Source of the DNA: Arthrobacter sp. PvP023
GTDB taxonomy: Bacteria; Actinomycetota; Actinomycetes; Actinomycetales; Micrococcaceae
DNA: 64,000 nucleotides
Direction of reading: 5' to 3'
Assembly (NCBI RefSeq): GCF_017832975.1
Contig: NZ_JAFIBI010000001.1
Coordinates: forward strand, 992,001 to 1,056,000
Position numbers and translations under genes: made by a program. This document shows, one piece after another, positions 1 to 7,807 of the stretch (within the stretch, counting starts at the first letter, position 1; every line of letters starts with the position of its first letter). The notes under the pieces were generated by a model. It was not told the DNA's origin. It did not search any database and was given only the letters and a program-made list of their open reading frames with translations.

Positions 1-1036
1 GGATCGGCGCGCACGGCAGCCCGGCGGCAGAGAGCTCGCTGAACCACCGCGCGGCGGACTGAGTGGCCAGCCGCGCGTGGAGGATGTCCCGGAGTTCATC
101 ACGGTGCGCATTGCGTTGCCGGGTCTTGGCGAACTTCGGGTCCCGGGCCACTTCAGGGATCGCCAGCGCCCCGCACAGCCGGACGAACTGGGCATCGTTA
201 CCGGTCGCGACGATGAGCATGCCGTCGCCTGTCTGCATCGGCGCGTACGGGTACATGCTGGGGTGCTCATTACCCATGCGGGTCGGCACCACGCCACCCG
301 TGACGTATGCCGCGGACTGGTTTACCATGCCAGACAAAGCCGAGGACAGGAGGTTCAGCTCCACCAACTGGCCCTCGCCGGTCTGGTCTTTATGGTGCAG
401 GGCCCCAAGGATGCCGATGGCCGCATGCAGGCCGGTAATCACGTCAAAGAGGGCGATGCCGGCACGGTAGGGCTGCGTGTCCTGGTCCCCGGTCAGACTC
501 ATCATCCCCGAGGCGGCCTGCACAAGTAAGTCATATCCCGGAATGTGCGCACCGGCCCCGGTGCCGAACCCGGTGATGGAGGCATAGATTATATCCGGCT
601 TCAGCTCCGCGGCGGCGGCATAGTCCAAACCCAGCCGCGCCATGTTGCCGGGCTTAAAGTTCTCGATCATCACGTCGGCGGAGCGGATGAGTGAACGCGC
701 CACGTCCAAGTCCTGCGGATCTTTTAGGTCCAGGGCGATGGAGTGCTTGTTGCGGTTCACCGCCAGGAAGAAGGTGGCCTCGCCGTCTCGGACCGGGGGC
801 ATGTAGGTCCGGGTGTCGTCGCCGTCAAGGCCTTCGACCTTGATCACAGTGGCGCCCATGTCAGCCAGGAGCATGGTGGCGTAAGGGCCGGCCAAGACCC
901 GGCTGAAATCCGCGACGACGACGCCGGCCAGGGGCCCGGTGCCTTCGCGGCCCAGGACGTCAACGCCTGGCCGGATTCCGCCTTCGGCAGGACGATTGGG
1001 CCCTTCAGCCGCCGCTTCACTGCTCGGTTGTGTCAT
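1..1036 (-). CDS. CaiB/BaiF (family III) CoA transferase, 3' end cut by window edge
   Basis: The frame is open from an ATG at 1036 to the left edge, giving about 345 residues of a roughly 400-residue family. A clear GGAGG lies 7 bases before the ATG. The N-terminal family motif DFSRVLAGPYATMLLADMGA is near residue 43. The segment LFDVITGLHAAIG puts Asp198 where family III transferases carry the acyl-anhydride-forming aspartate. These enzymes move CoA between acyl-CoA donors and carboxylic acids. The divergent LysR gene and the glutaryl-CoA dehydrogenase downstream of it resemble the Pseudomonas gcdR-gcdH-gcdG arrangement, where the transferase activates glutarate. Family assignment is firm; glutarate as substrate is inferred from the neighbours. 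Confidence 0.93.
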   Translation of the reverse strand, partial: MTQPSSEAAAEGPNRPAEGGIRPGVDVLGREGTGPLAGVVVADFSRVLAGPYATMLLADMGATVIKVEGLDGDDTRTYMPPVRDGEATFFLAVNRNKHSIALDLKDPQDLDVARSLIRSADVMIENFKPGNMARLGLDYAAAAELKPDIIYASITGFGTGAGAHIPGYDLLVQAASGMMSLTGDQDTQPYRAGIALFDVITGLHAAIGILGALHHKDQTGEGQLVELNLLSSALSGMVNQSAAYVTGGVVPTRMGNEHPSMYPYAPMQTGDGMLIVATGNDAQFVRLCGALAIPEVARDPKFAKTRQRNAHRDELRDILHARLATQSAARWFSELSAAGLPCAPI

Positions 1037-1117
1037 TTAAATCCTCCGGTGTGTGGTCTGCATCACCACCTTGGCAAGCGGATTGATTCGCGTCCAATAC
1101 GCATTAGGTGTGGGAGT

Positions 1118-1161
1118 GATACCCCACCGCCATCAATGCCTATTTCGCAGCGGTGGGTATC
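1118..1161. promoter_or_regulatory. Candidate LysR operator in divergent promoter
   Basis: GATACCCCACCGC (1118-1130) faces GCGGTGGGTATC (1150-1161) as an inverted repeat with a single extra C in the first arm. It lies midway between the CoA-transferase start (1036) and the LysR start (1211). LysR-type regulators commonly bind such dyads in the shared promoter of their divergent target. The dyad is visible; the binding is inferred. Confidence 0.5.
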
Positions 1162-1210
1162 TTGGGCATATGAACAATGACGTTGACCTGAGCGGGAGCT
1201 GACCGGGGCC

Positions 1211-2119
1211 ATGGAAATACAACAGATTCGCATCTTCCTCGCCCTGGCTGAGGAGTTGCACTTCGGCAGGGCCGCGCTCCGGCTCCACATGGCCCAGCCG
1301 CCCCTGAGCCGGTCCATCCAGCGACTGGAGCACGAACTTAAGGCGCCTCTCTTTATTCGGAGCACCCGGACGGTCCGGCTCACGCCGGAGGGGGAGGCGT
1401 TGCTGGCGCCGGCCCGGGACATACTGGAGGCCTGCCGCCGTTCGGCCCTCGCGGTCGCCTCGGTGGGCCGCGGCGAAACCGGGCGGGTGCGGGTCGCTTT
1501 CGCCGGCGTGTCCTCACACGTGATGGTGGGCAAGCTCGCCAAGCGCGTCCGGGAGACGCATCCCGGAATCGATTTTGAACTGTCCAGCTCCAACTTCGCC
1601 CTGCCGGCCATGGACAAGGTCTTGAGCGGCGCCATGGAAGTAGGTCTGGGGCGATGGAACTTCATCCCGGCGGTCCTGGAGTCCCGGATCGTGGCCAGCG
1701 AGCGACTGGTGGTGGCCTTGTATGACAACCATCCCCTGAGCGACCGCGCTTCACTGCACATGGCGGACCTTGCAGATCAGCCGTTCGTCACCCTGCCAGA
1801 GCACCCTGGGGCGATCCTCCACGACCATCTTAGGAGGCTGTCAAGCGCGGCCGGATTCGCCGCCGAAATTGTGCAGGTCGCCCCGGATTCCCACACGCTC
1901 ATGGCACTCGTGGCGGCCGAAATCGGCGTTGCCCTGACGGTCTCGTCTGTCCCGGAAAACTTCAGCCACCCCGGGGTCACTTTCCTGCCATTGGACGACC
2001 CGGCCGATGTCATCCAGCTGCGACTGGTTTGGCGAAAAGACAACACCAGCCCGGCGCTGAGAGAGGTCCTTCGACTCTCGGAAGACGTCTTGCCGTCGCC
2101 GGGCAACGCCGCTTATTGA
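1211..2119 (+). CDS. LysR-family transcriptional regulator (GcdR-like)
   Basis: This 302-residue protein has the usual LysR length. Residues 3-62 form the winged helix-turn-helix, with the hallmark AQPPLSRSIQRLE and a following FIRSTRTVRLTPEG stretch. The rest is a periplasmic-binding-like effector domain. It is divergent from a CoA transferase and followed 135 bases later by glutaryl-CoA dehydrogenase, so it probably controls both. In the Pseudomonas gcd system the LysR regulator responds to glutarate; that effector is only an analogy here. GGGAG lies 12 bases before the ATG, a little far. Confidence 0.93.
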   Translation: MEIQQIRIFLALAEELHFGRAALRLHMAQPPLSRSIQRLEHELKAPLFIRSTRTVRLTPEGEALLAPARDILEACRRSALAVASVGRGETGRVRVAFAGVSSHVMVGKLAKRVRETHPGIDFELSSSNFALPAMDKVLSGAMEVGLGRWNFIPAVLESRIVASERLVVALYDNHPLSDRASLHMADLADQPFVTLPEHPGAILHDHLRRLSSAAGFAAEIVQVAPDSHTLMALVAAEIGVALTVSSVPENFSHPGVTFLPLDDPADVIQLRLVWRKDNTSPALREVLRLSEDVLPSPGNAAY

Positions 2120-2145
2120 TGCGTCCAGGACATCAGTGGTCGCAG

Positions 2146-2173
2146 AATACGGTATTGGATCTTACGCAATCCA
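2146..2173. promoter_or_regulatory. Candidate operator upstream of glutaryl-CoA dehydrogenase
   Basis: Two dyads overlap here: AATAC-G-GTATT (2146-2156) and TGGAT-N8-ATCCA (2156-2173). They lie 80-110 bases before the dehydrogenase start, in the gap after the LysR gene. This suggests a second regulated promoter for gcdH rather than simple read-through. No convincing -35/-10 pair was assigned. Confidence 0.35.
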
Positions 2174-2254
2174 GCTGGCACAGTGGTCGGAGATCGCCAG
2201 CCCTTAGAGCCAGCGCCGCCCCCAGCGGCCCAGCACATGCCAGGAGAACAAACT

Positions 2255-3442
2255 GTGACCGTATCCGAAACCACCCTGGTGCACGACGACGTGCTGAACC
2301 TGGACAGCCTGCTCAGCCCGGCTGAGCTGCAACTGCGCAGCACTGTCCGGGAGTTTGTGAACGAACGCATCCGCCCCAATATCGCCGGCTGGTACGAGGA
2401 CGCGCACTTCCCCCTGGAACTCGTCCCCGAACTCGGGAACCTCGGGGTCCTTGGGATGCATCTGGAGGGCTACGGCTGCCCGGGCCGCAGCGCAGTCGAA
2501 TACGGTCTCGCCGCAATGGAACTGGAAGCAGGGGATTCCGGACTCCGGACCTTCGTTAGCGTCCAGGGCTCCCTTGCTATGAGTGCCATCCACAAGTGGG
2601 GGTCCGAGGAGCAGAAGAAAGAGCACCTCCCGGCGATGGCTCGGGGAGAAAGGATCGGTTGCTTCGGGCTTACCGAACCTACCGCCGGCTCCGACCCGTC
2701 CAGCATGGCTACCTTCGCGGTTCCCGACGGAAGAGGCGGCTGGGTCATCAACGGTGCCAAACGCTGGATTGGGCTTGCCTCGGTGGCCCAGATCGCGGTC
2801 ATCTGGGCCAATACCAGTGAGGGTGTCCGCGGCTTCATCGTGCCCACGGACACACCCGGTTTCACCGCGACACCCATCGGCTCGAAGCTGTCGATGCGTG
2901 CCTCCATCCAGTGCGACATCACCCTGGACGACGTCCGGCTCCCGGGCGCGGCGCTGCTTCCGCGCGCCCGGGGGCTGAGCGGCCCGTTCTCCTGCCTCAA
3001 CGAAGCCCGCTACGGCATCATCTGGGGTGCCATGGGTGCGGCAAGGGACTCGTATGAAACCGCCCTCGCGTACTCGCAGGAGCGACTGCAGTTCGGCAAG
3101 CCCCTCTCCGGGTACCAGCTCACCCAGGAGAAGCTCGTCAATATGCTGCTGGAAATCCAGAAGGGCACGCTTCTTGCCTTACACACCGGGCGGCTCAAGG
3201 ACGCCGGCGCCTTGGAGCCGGTCCAGATCTCAGTCGGCAAGCTGAACAATGTCCGCGAGGCCATCGCCATCTGCCGGGAGGCCCGCACTCTCCTCGGCGG
3301 CAACGGCATCACGCTGGACTACTCGCCGCTTCGGCATGCCAACAACCTCGAATCCGTGCGCACCTATGAAGGCACGGACGAAGTCCATACGCTGATCCTG
3401 GGCCAACGCATCACGGGCATCTCTGCGTTCCGTCAAGGGTGA
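2255..3442 (+). CDS. gcdH: Glutaryl-CoA dehydrogenase (acyl-CoA dehydrogenase family)
   Basis: This 395-residue flavoprotein would oxidise and decarboxylate glutaryl-CoA to crotonyl-CoA in lysine, tryptophan or glutarate breakdown. Arg98 in DSGLRTFVSVQGSL matches the carboxylate-binding arginine (Arg94) of human glutaryl-CoA dehydrogenase. FGLTEPTAGSDP near residue 138 is the acyl-CoA dehydrogenase signature. Glu372 in RTYEGTDEVHTLILG aligns with the catalytic base, and the tail ITGISAF is typical of the subfamily. The start is GTG at 2255 because AGGAG lies 8 bases upstream; an in-frame ATG at 2237 is less well placed. The neighbouring CoA transferase would supply glutaryl-CoA. Confidence 0.94.
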   Translation: MTVSETTLVHDDVLNLDSLLSPAELQLRSTVREFVNERIRPNIAGWYEDAHFPLELVPELGNLGVLGMHLEGYGCPGRSAVEYGLAAMELEAGDSGLRTFVSVQGSLAMSAIHKWGSEEQKKEHLPAMARGERIGCFGLTEPTAGSDPSSMATFAVPDGRGGWVINGAKRWIGLASVAQIAVIWANTSEGVRGFIVPTDTPGFTATPIGSKLSMRASIQCDITLDDVRLPGAALLPRARGLSGPFSCLNEARYGIIWGAMGAARDSYETALAYSQERLQFGKPLSGYQLTQEKLVNMLLEIQKGTLLALHTGRLKDAGALEPVQISVGKLNNVREAIAICREARTLLGGNGITLDYSPLRHANNLESVRTYEGTDEVHTLILGQRITGISAFRQG

Positions 3443-3445
3443 CGG

Positions 3446-3466
3446 CCGCGGCTGCTCTCACCGCGG
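3446..3466. terminator. Weak hairpin after gcdH
   Basis: Two CCGCGG hexamers separated by 9 bases can pair just after the gcdH stop. There is no T-run, so this is a weak candidate terminator. Confidence 0.25.
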
Positions 3467-3548
3467 TACACATGGACCGCACGCGCAGTGTCGGTGTGAC
3501 GGGTTATCACCAGGGGGCTGGTTGGGGGCGTTCCGTCTGTTCTGGCGG

Positions 3549-3812
3549 CTAGTGCGGCACCAGTTCATCGCCGGGGCTCCTGGGCCGGTGGCGGTCGCGC
3601 GAACTTGAGAAGAGTGCGGTGATGCCCCTGATGAGTCCGACCATGAGGGTCTTCACTGCGAGAAGAACAATTCCAATGGCTCCCGTCACCAGCAAGAGCA
3701 GGAGAAACAGGATCAGGATTGGCAGCAGTAGGACAACTATTCCCGCTATTGCTGCCATGTACATGAGTGCGTACCCGGCAAGCGTGGTCGGATCCACTGG
3801 ACTTCCTGTCAA
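3549..3812 (-). CDS. Small hypothetical membrane protein
   Basis: The 87-residue protein has a long, nearly continuous hydrophobic stretch (about residues 13-60, enough for two membrane spans) and a basic, Arg-rich C-terminus that would face the cytoplasm. I do not recognise the family. The first start is TTG at 3812 without a good ribosome site. A GTG at 3797 with GGAAG a few bases upstream is an alternative and removes five residues. It is followed on the opposite side by gcdH, so the two genes converge. Confidence 0.55.
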   Translation of the reverse strand: MTGSPVDPTTLAGYALMYMAAIAGIVVLLLPILILFLLLLLVTGAIGIVLLAVKTLMVGLIRGITALFSSSRDRHRPRSPGDELVPH

Positions 3813-3927
3813 CAGCCGGACTATTTGCTCCGGATGCTTGCTGCCCGTTCCCGTTGCAGCCTGGGGTGATGCGGTCTGGACGATATACGACGTCGACCGC
3901 TTTGGGGGAAGGGGGGCGTCCGGGCAA

Positions 3928-3963
3928 GGAAGGGTGCCGCCCGCGTCAGGGTGGCACCCTTCC
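3928..3963. terminator. Terminator hairpin after csbD-like gene
   Basis: GGAAGGGTGCC (3928-3938) pairs perfectly with GGCACCCTTCC (3953-3963), an 11-bp stem with a 14-base loop. It begins 13 bases beyond the stop of the CsbD-family gene, in the position expected of a terminator. Confidence 0.65.
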
Positions 3964-3976
3964 TCTCGGCGGCGGA

Positions 3977-4150
3977 CTATTCCTTGAAGGCGTCCTTGAC
4001 CTTCTCGCCGGCCTGCTTCAGATCGGCTTTCGCCTGGTCAGCCTGGCCTTCGGCTTTCAGGCCCGGATCGTTCCTGGCCTCGCCTGCCGCTTCCTTGCCT
4101 TTGCCGCCAAGCTTCTCGGCAGCATTGTCAATCTTGTCTCCCAGACCCAT
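3977..4150 (-). CDS. CsbD family stress protein
   Basis: This 57-residue, highly charged protein starts MGLGDKIDNAAEKLGGKGKE and contains the KG-rich, Ala/Lys/Glu/Asp repeats typical of CsbD, a small helical general-stress protein of unknown biochemical role. A strong GGAGGGAG precedes the ATG at 4150 and decides the start, although the frame stays open further upstream. It is followed by a well-formed hairpin terminator, so it is likely a single-gene transcript. Confidence 0.9.
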   Translation of the reverse strand: MGLGDKIDNAAEKLGGKGKEAAGEARNDPGLKAEGQADQAKADLKQAGEKVKDAFKE

Positions 4151-4345
4151 GGTGTTACTCCCTCCGGTTTGGTCGCCGCCGGCGATCCGCCAGCGGCCTA
4201 CAAGTTCATCGTAAACCCGATCAAGCCCAAATAGTAAGCATGCTGACTGGATTGCCGTGCACGTGCCGATGCAGCCTGGTTGCAACCTTCGAAGTCCTAG
4301 CATGGGGGCACGCTTTCAACCACGGCGCAGCGAAAGGTTAACCGA

Positions 4346-4942
4346 ATGACGAGAATGTTGATTATCGGACCGCCCGGCTCCGGCAAGGGAACGCAGGCGG
4401 AGCGCATTTCGGAGCGCCTGGGCGTTGCTGCGATCTCAACGGGGGACATCTTCCGCGCCCATGTGAAGGGCGGGACGCCGCTTGGCATCGAAGCCCGGAA
4501 GTACATGGACGCCGGCGATTTCGTTCCGGACAGCGTCACCAACGAGATGGTGCGCAGCCGTCTCAGCCAGGACGATGTCGAAACCGGCTTCCTCCTGGAC
4601 GGCTACCCCCGCACTGCCGCCCAGGTTGACTACCTCGACGGGGTTTTGGCTGCGCGGGAGCTGACGCTCGACGTCGTCCTGCAGTTGACCGCCGACGATG
4701 AGGAACTGGTCAAGCGTCTCCTGGGCCGTGCCGAGGACACCGGCCGGAGCGACGACAGCGAACCCGTCATCCGCCACCGGCTGGACCTGTATCACCGGCA
4801 GACCGAGCCCGTGGTGGCTGCGTATGGGCGGCGTGCCATTCTGGCCCGGGTCGACGGCATCGGCGGCATCGAGGAAGTCACCGCCAGGGTAATGGGCGCC
4901 ATCGGGAACCCAAGCAGGGTCTCGGCAGCAAACGACCGGTGA
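4346..4942 (+). CDS. adk: Adenylate kinase (short-lid type), stand-alone copy
   Basis: This 198-residue nucleoside monophosphate kinase catalyses ATP + AMP = 2 ADP. The P-loop GPPGSGKGT is at residues 8-16, the AMP-binding STGDIFR follows near 31, and DGYPRT near 87 is the NMP-kinase signature. The lid lacks zinc cysteines and is short, as in many actinobacteria. The housekeeping adk of actinobacteria normally sits beside secY and map in the ribosomal-protein cluster. This copy has a stress gene on one side and a transporter on the other, so it may be a second paralogue. AAAGG precedes the ATG. Confidence 0.92.
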   Translation: MTRMLIIGPPGSGKGTQAERISERLGVAAISTGDIFRAHVKGGTPLGIEARKYMDAGDFVPDSVTNEMVRSRLSQDDVETGFLLDGYPRTAAQVDYLDGVLAARELTLDVVLQLTADDEELVKRLLGRAEDTGRSDDSEPVIRHRLDLYHRQTEPVVAAYGRRAILARVDGIGGIEEVTARVMGAIGNPSRVSAANDR

Positions 4943-5004
4943 TCCGGACAGGGAACCTTTCATAGCCGAGCACCCTGCCTTGTAGGGAAAGCGGCACCAA
5001 ACGT

Positions 5005-5042
5005 AAGCGGTCGACGGCGGGACTTCCCGCCGTCGACCGCTT
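5005..5042. terminator. GACGGCGGGA-family hairpin, copy 1
   Basis: An 18-base arm AAGCGGTCGACGGCGGGA pairs perfectly with its complement at 5025-5042, with only CT between. The stem extends outward through ACG/CGT with a wobble pair. It lies 62 bases after the adk stop. Relative to the other copies the outer stem reads GGTCGACGG/CCGTCGACC, a paired change in both arms. Confidence 0.75.
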
Positions 5043-5096
5043 GCGTTGCGCCTTGGGGCAGGCGGCTCGCCGCTCCTGCAGAATCACGATTAACCC

Positions 5097-5158
5097 TTGA
5101 CGGTGTGATCTACGTCGCGTAGATTGTTCAACAGTTCGGATTGTTCAACGATCCAACG
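5097..5158 (+). promoter_or_regulatory. Promoter and repeated operator words upstream of MHS transporter operon
   Basis: TTGACG (5097-5102) and TAGATT (5120-5125) are spaced by exactly 17 bases. The dyad TCTACG-TCG-CGTAGA (5109-5123) overlaps the -10. Immediately downstream, GATTGTTCAAC occurs twice (5122-5132 and 5139-5149), each holding the palindrome GTTCAAC, then AACGATC occurs twice. This layout suggests a repressor acting on the initiating polymerase. No regulator gene is adjacent. Confidence 0.55.
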
Positions 5159-5308
5159 ATCGCTCGCAGTTTCGACTTCCGCAGCCCGCCGCGGTGGTCA
5201 CGCACCCGCCCTTTGCACCGCTTGCAACTCCGCGAGCCGGACAACATGGCGCCCCAGCACCATCCGCCCGCATTCGGATGACATCCACACTTTTCATGGA
5301 GGATACAC

Positions 5309-6670
5309 ATGGCCACTCCATCAGTAATGGCCCCCGGTGACCCTAAGCCCGTTATAGGGCGCAAGAGCATGTACAAGGCATTCGCGGCCAGCCTGACCGG
5401 AACCGCGCTGGAGTTCTACGACTTCGCCGTCTACTCCGCCGCTGCCGCGATCGTTTTTCCGCTGATCTTCTTCCCGGCCTCGGACCCTGTCACGGGCACC
5501 CTGCTGGCGTTCTCCACCTACGCCGTGGGCTACATTTCCCGGCCGGTCGGCGGCATCATCTTCGGACGGCTCGGGGACGAGATCGGCCGCAAGAAGATCC
5601 TGGTCATCACGCTGATGCTCATCGGCGTGGCCACGTTCCTCATCGGCCTGCTGCCCACGTACGACAACATCGGCGTCATCGCCCCGGCCATCCTGGTCTT
5701 CCTCCGCTTCGCCCAGGGCGTGGGCGTCGGCGGCGAATGGGGCGGGGCAGTGCTGCTCTCCAGCGAATTCGGTGACCCCAACCGCCGTGGATTCTGGGCA
5801 TCCGCCGCACAGATCGGCCCGCCCGCCGGCAACCTGATGGCCAACGGCGCGCTCGCCGTCCTGACCCTGACCCTGTCGGAGCAGGCCTTCCTCGACTACG
5901 GCTGGAGGATCGCATTCCTCATCTCGGCGCTGCTGGTGGCCTTCGGGCTCTGGATCCGGCTCAAACTTGAGGACACCCCCATCTTCAAGGCCATGGAAGC
6001 CAGGGGAGACAAGCCCAAGGCCCCGATCCGGGAAGTCCTGACCACCCAGCGCAGGCCCCTCATCGCAGCCATGCTCAGCCGGATCGGCCCGGACGTCACC
6101 TACGCCTTGTGCACGGTCTTCACGCTCACCTACGGCATCCAGGAGCTCGGCTTCGACCGCGGCCAGGTGCTGGTGGCTGTGCTCATCGGTTCAGCCCTCC
6201 AGCTCTTCACGATGCCGCTTGCCGGCGCCATCTCGGACCGCATCAACCGCCGGCTGGTCTACGCTATTGCCGCAGTGGCCGCCGCGGTGTGGGCGTACCT
6301 GTTCTTCATCGTCCTCGAGGGGCGGTCCCCGGTCATGCTGATCGTGGGAACGGTCCTGGGCCTGCTGTGCCACTCCTTTATGTACGGGCCCCAGGCGGCC
6401 TTCGTGGTTGAACAGTTCTCACCGCGGCTCCGCTCCACCGGCAGTTCGCTGGCCTACACCTTCGCCGGCATCATCGGCGGCGCCATTGCACCGTTCATGT
6501 TCACTCTGCTGCTGAGCACTTTCCACAGTTGGGTCCCGGTTGCCATGTACCTCAGCGTCGCGTGCCTGTTGACCCTGGTGGGCCTGGCACTGGGGCGGGA
6601 CTCCAACGTTGCCGAAGACGAGGAGTACCTGCAGTCCACGGTGGAACCCGCTGAGGCCGTGGCCCGATGA
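5309..6670 (+). CDS. MFS transporter, metabolite:H+ symporter (MHS) subfamily
   Basis: This 453-residue protein is a twelve-helix inner-membrane symporter. The MHS signature is visible: an N-terminal GTALEFYDFAVYS, the RPVGGIIFGRLGDEIGRKK loop between helices 2 and 3, and a second half starting near KAPIREVL. The start ATG follows GGAGG by 7 bases. MHS carriers typically move organic acids such as citrate, shikimate or alpha-ketoglutarate. Its stop codon overlaps the ATG of the DUF1445 gene (ATGA), so the substrate is probably processed by that protein. A second transporter at 44645-46036 is identical at most positions over long stretches. Confidence 0.92.
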   Translation: MATPSVMAPGDPKPVIGRKSMYKAFAASLTGTALEFYDFAVYSAAAAIVFPLIFFPASDPVTGTLLAFSTYAVGYISRPVGGIIFGRLGDEIGRKKILVITLMLIGVATFLIGLLPTYDNIGVIAPAILVFLRFAQGVGVGGEWGGAVLLSSEFGDPNRRGFWASAAQIGPPAGNLMANGALAVLTLTLSEQAFLDYGWRIAFLISALLVAFGLWIRLKLEDTPIFKAMEARGDKPKAPIREVLTTQRRPLIAAMLSRIGPDVTYALCTVFTLTYGIQELGFDRGQVLVAVLIGSALQLFTMPLAGAISDRINRRLVYAIAAVAAAVWAYLFFIVLEGRSPVMLIVGTVLGLLCHSFMYGPQAAFVVEQFSPRLRSTGSSLAYTFAGIIGGAIAPFMFTLLLSTFHSWVPVAMYLSVACLLTLVGLALGRDSNVAEDEEYLQSTVEPAEAVAR

Positions 6671-7470
6671 ATCAGGCCACCGCCCTCATGGCGCCCTCCG
6701 ATGCACGGCTGAAATTCCGCAACGGCCTGGTCACCCCCACCTCCGGATGGAGCGACGGCTATACCCAGGCGAACCTGATTGCAGTGGCGGCCGGCTACGC
6801 CGATGAATTCATTGAATTCTGCCGCCTCAATCCCAAGGCCTGCCCCGTCGTCGACATCATCCCGGCGGGACGTTACGAAAGCGTCCTCGCCGCGGGATCG
6901 GACATCCGCAGCGACATCCCCGCCTACCGCGTATGGGTGGATGGCGAACTTGCCGACGAAGTCTCCGATGTCACATCGGTCTGGCGTGAGGACATGGTGG
7001 GCGTCCTCATCGGCTGCAGCTTCACCTTTGAAGCTGCGCTGGCCAGCGAGGGCATCCCGTTGCGGCACACCGAAACCGGCCGCAACGTGCCCATGTACCG
7101 CACGAACATCGAGTGCACCCCTGCCGGACGCATCCACGGTCCGATGGTGGTCTCCATGCGTCCCATGCTGCCGGGGCTGGTGGACACGGCCATCCGGGTC
7201 ACGGCCGAAGTGCCGAAGGTCCACGGCAGCCCGGTCCACGTCGGGTCACCCGGAGACCTCGGCATCGCGGACATCAACCGCCCCGACTTCGGAGACGCGG
7301 TGGAGATCCGGCCAGGGGAAGTGCCGGTCTTCTGGGCCTGCGGGGTGACCCCGCAAAGCGCCGTGATGGCATCCAGGCCCTCGTTTGCCATCAGCCACGC
7401 CCCCGGGCACATGTTCATCACGGATGTTCCCGAGAGCAACTACCGGGAACCGGCAGGAGTGTCATTGTGA
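6667..7470 (+). CDS. DUF1445 / YcsI-type putative hydro-lyase
   Basis: This 267-residue cytosolic protein matches the DUF1445 (UPF0317, YcsI) family in length and in motifs such as NVPMYRTNI, MVVSMRP and WACGVTPQ. A mammalian homologue was reported as a D-glutamate cyclase, forming 5-oxo-D-proline; bacterial members are annotated only as putative hydro-lyases. The ATG overlaps the transporter stop as ATGA, and its own stop overlaps the next gene as GTGA, so three genes are translationally coupled. The substrate is unknown. Confidence 0.88.
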   Translation: MNQATALMAPSDARLKFRNGLVTPTSGWSDGYTQANLIAVAAGYADEFIEFCRLNPKACPVVDIIPAGRYESVLAAGSDIRSDIPAYRVWVDGELADEVSDVTSVWREDMVGVLIGCSFTFEAALASEGIPLRHTETGRNVPMYRTNIECTPAGRIHGPMVVSMRPMLPGLVDTAIRVTAEVPKVHGSPVHVGSPGDLGIADINRPDFGDAVEIRPGEVPVFWACGVTPQSAVMASRPSFAISHAPGHMFITDVPESNYREPAGVSL

Positions 7471-7730
7471 AGAAGAGACTTCCCGTTGCCGAGGCGCGGG
7501 CCCGCAGGATCATCAACCCGACCGCACCACGGCGCCAGGCCACCGGGACGCACTGCGAACTGACCGGCGTCTGGCAGAGTCCAACAGGAACGAGCATCTC
7601 ACTGTTCGAGGGCCAGCTCCTGCCGAGCGATTCCGGCCGGCCCTGCATCTGGACCTACACAGGCGTCTCGGCCAGCAAAGCCGGATCCGGCGACGCCCGC
7701 CGCGCAGCTCCGGAGCACTACAGGCTGTAA
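7467..7730 (+). CDS. Small hypothetical protein coupled to DUF1445 gene
   Basis: This 87-residue protein starts at GTG 7467, overlapping the DUF1445 stop (GTGA), with AGGAG about 8 bases upstream. It begins VKKRLPVAEARARRI and has a central segment THCELTGVWQSPTG that might form a small beta structure. I recognise no family. The tight coupling after a transporter and an enzyme argues that it is a real gene, perhaps an accessory subunit. It is followed at once by a copy of the conserved hairpin, which ends the operon. Confidence 0.7.
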   Translation: MKKRLPVAEARARRIINPTAPRRQATGTHCELTGVWQSPTGTSISLFEGQLLPSDSGRPCIWTYTGVSASKAGSGDARRAAPEHYRL

Positions 7731-7744
7731 AGACACCAAACCGC

Positions 7745-7782
7745 AAGCGGACGACGACGGGACCTCCCGCCGTCGTCCGCTT
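7745..7782. terminator. GACGGCGGGA-family hairpin, copy 2
   Basis: The arm AAGCGGACGACGACGGGA pairs with TCCCGCCGTCGTCCGCTT with one A/C mismatch and a CC loop. It sits between the convergent ends of the MHS operon (7730) and the MOSC gene (7808), so it could serve both. Confidence 0.8.
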
Positions 7783-7807
7783 CCGTTTGCGATTGGGGGC
7801 GGGTCCG

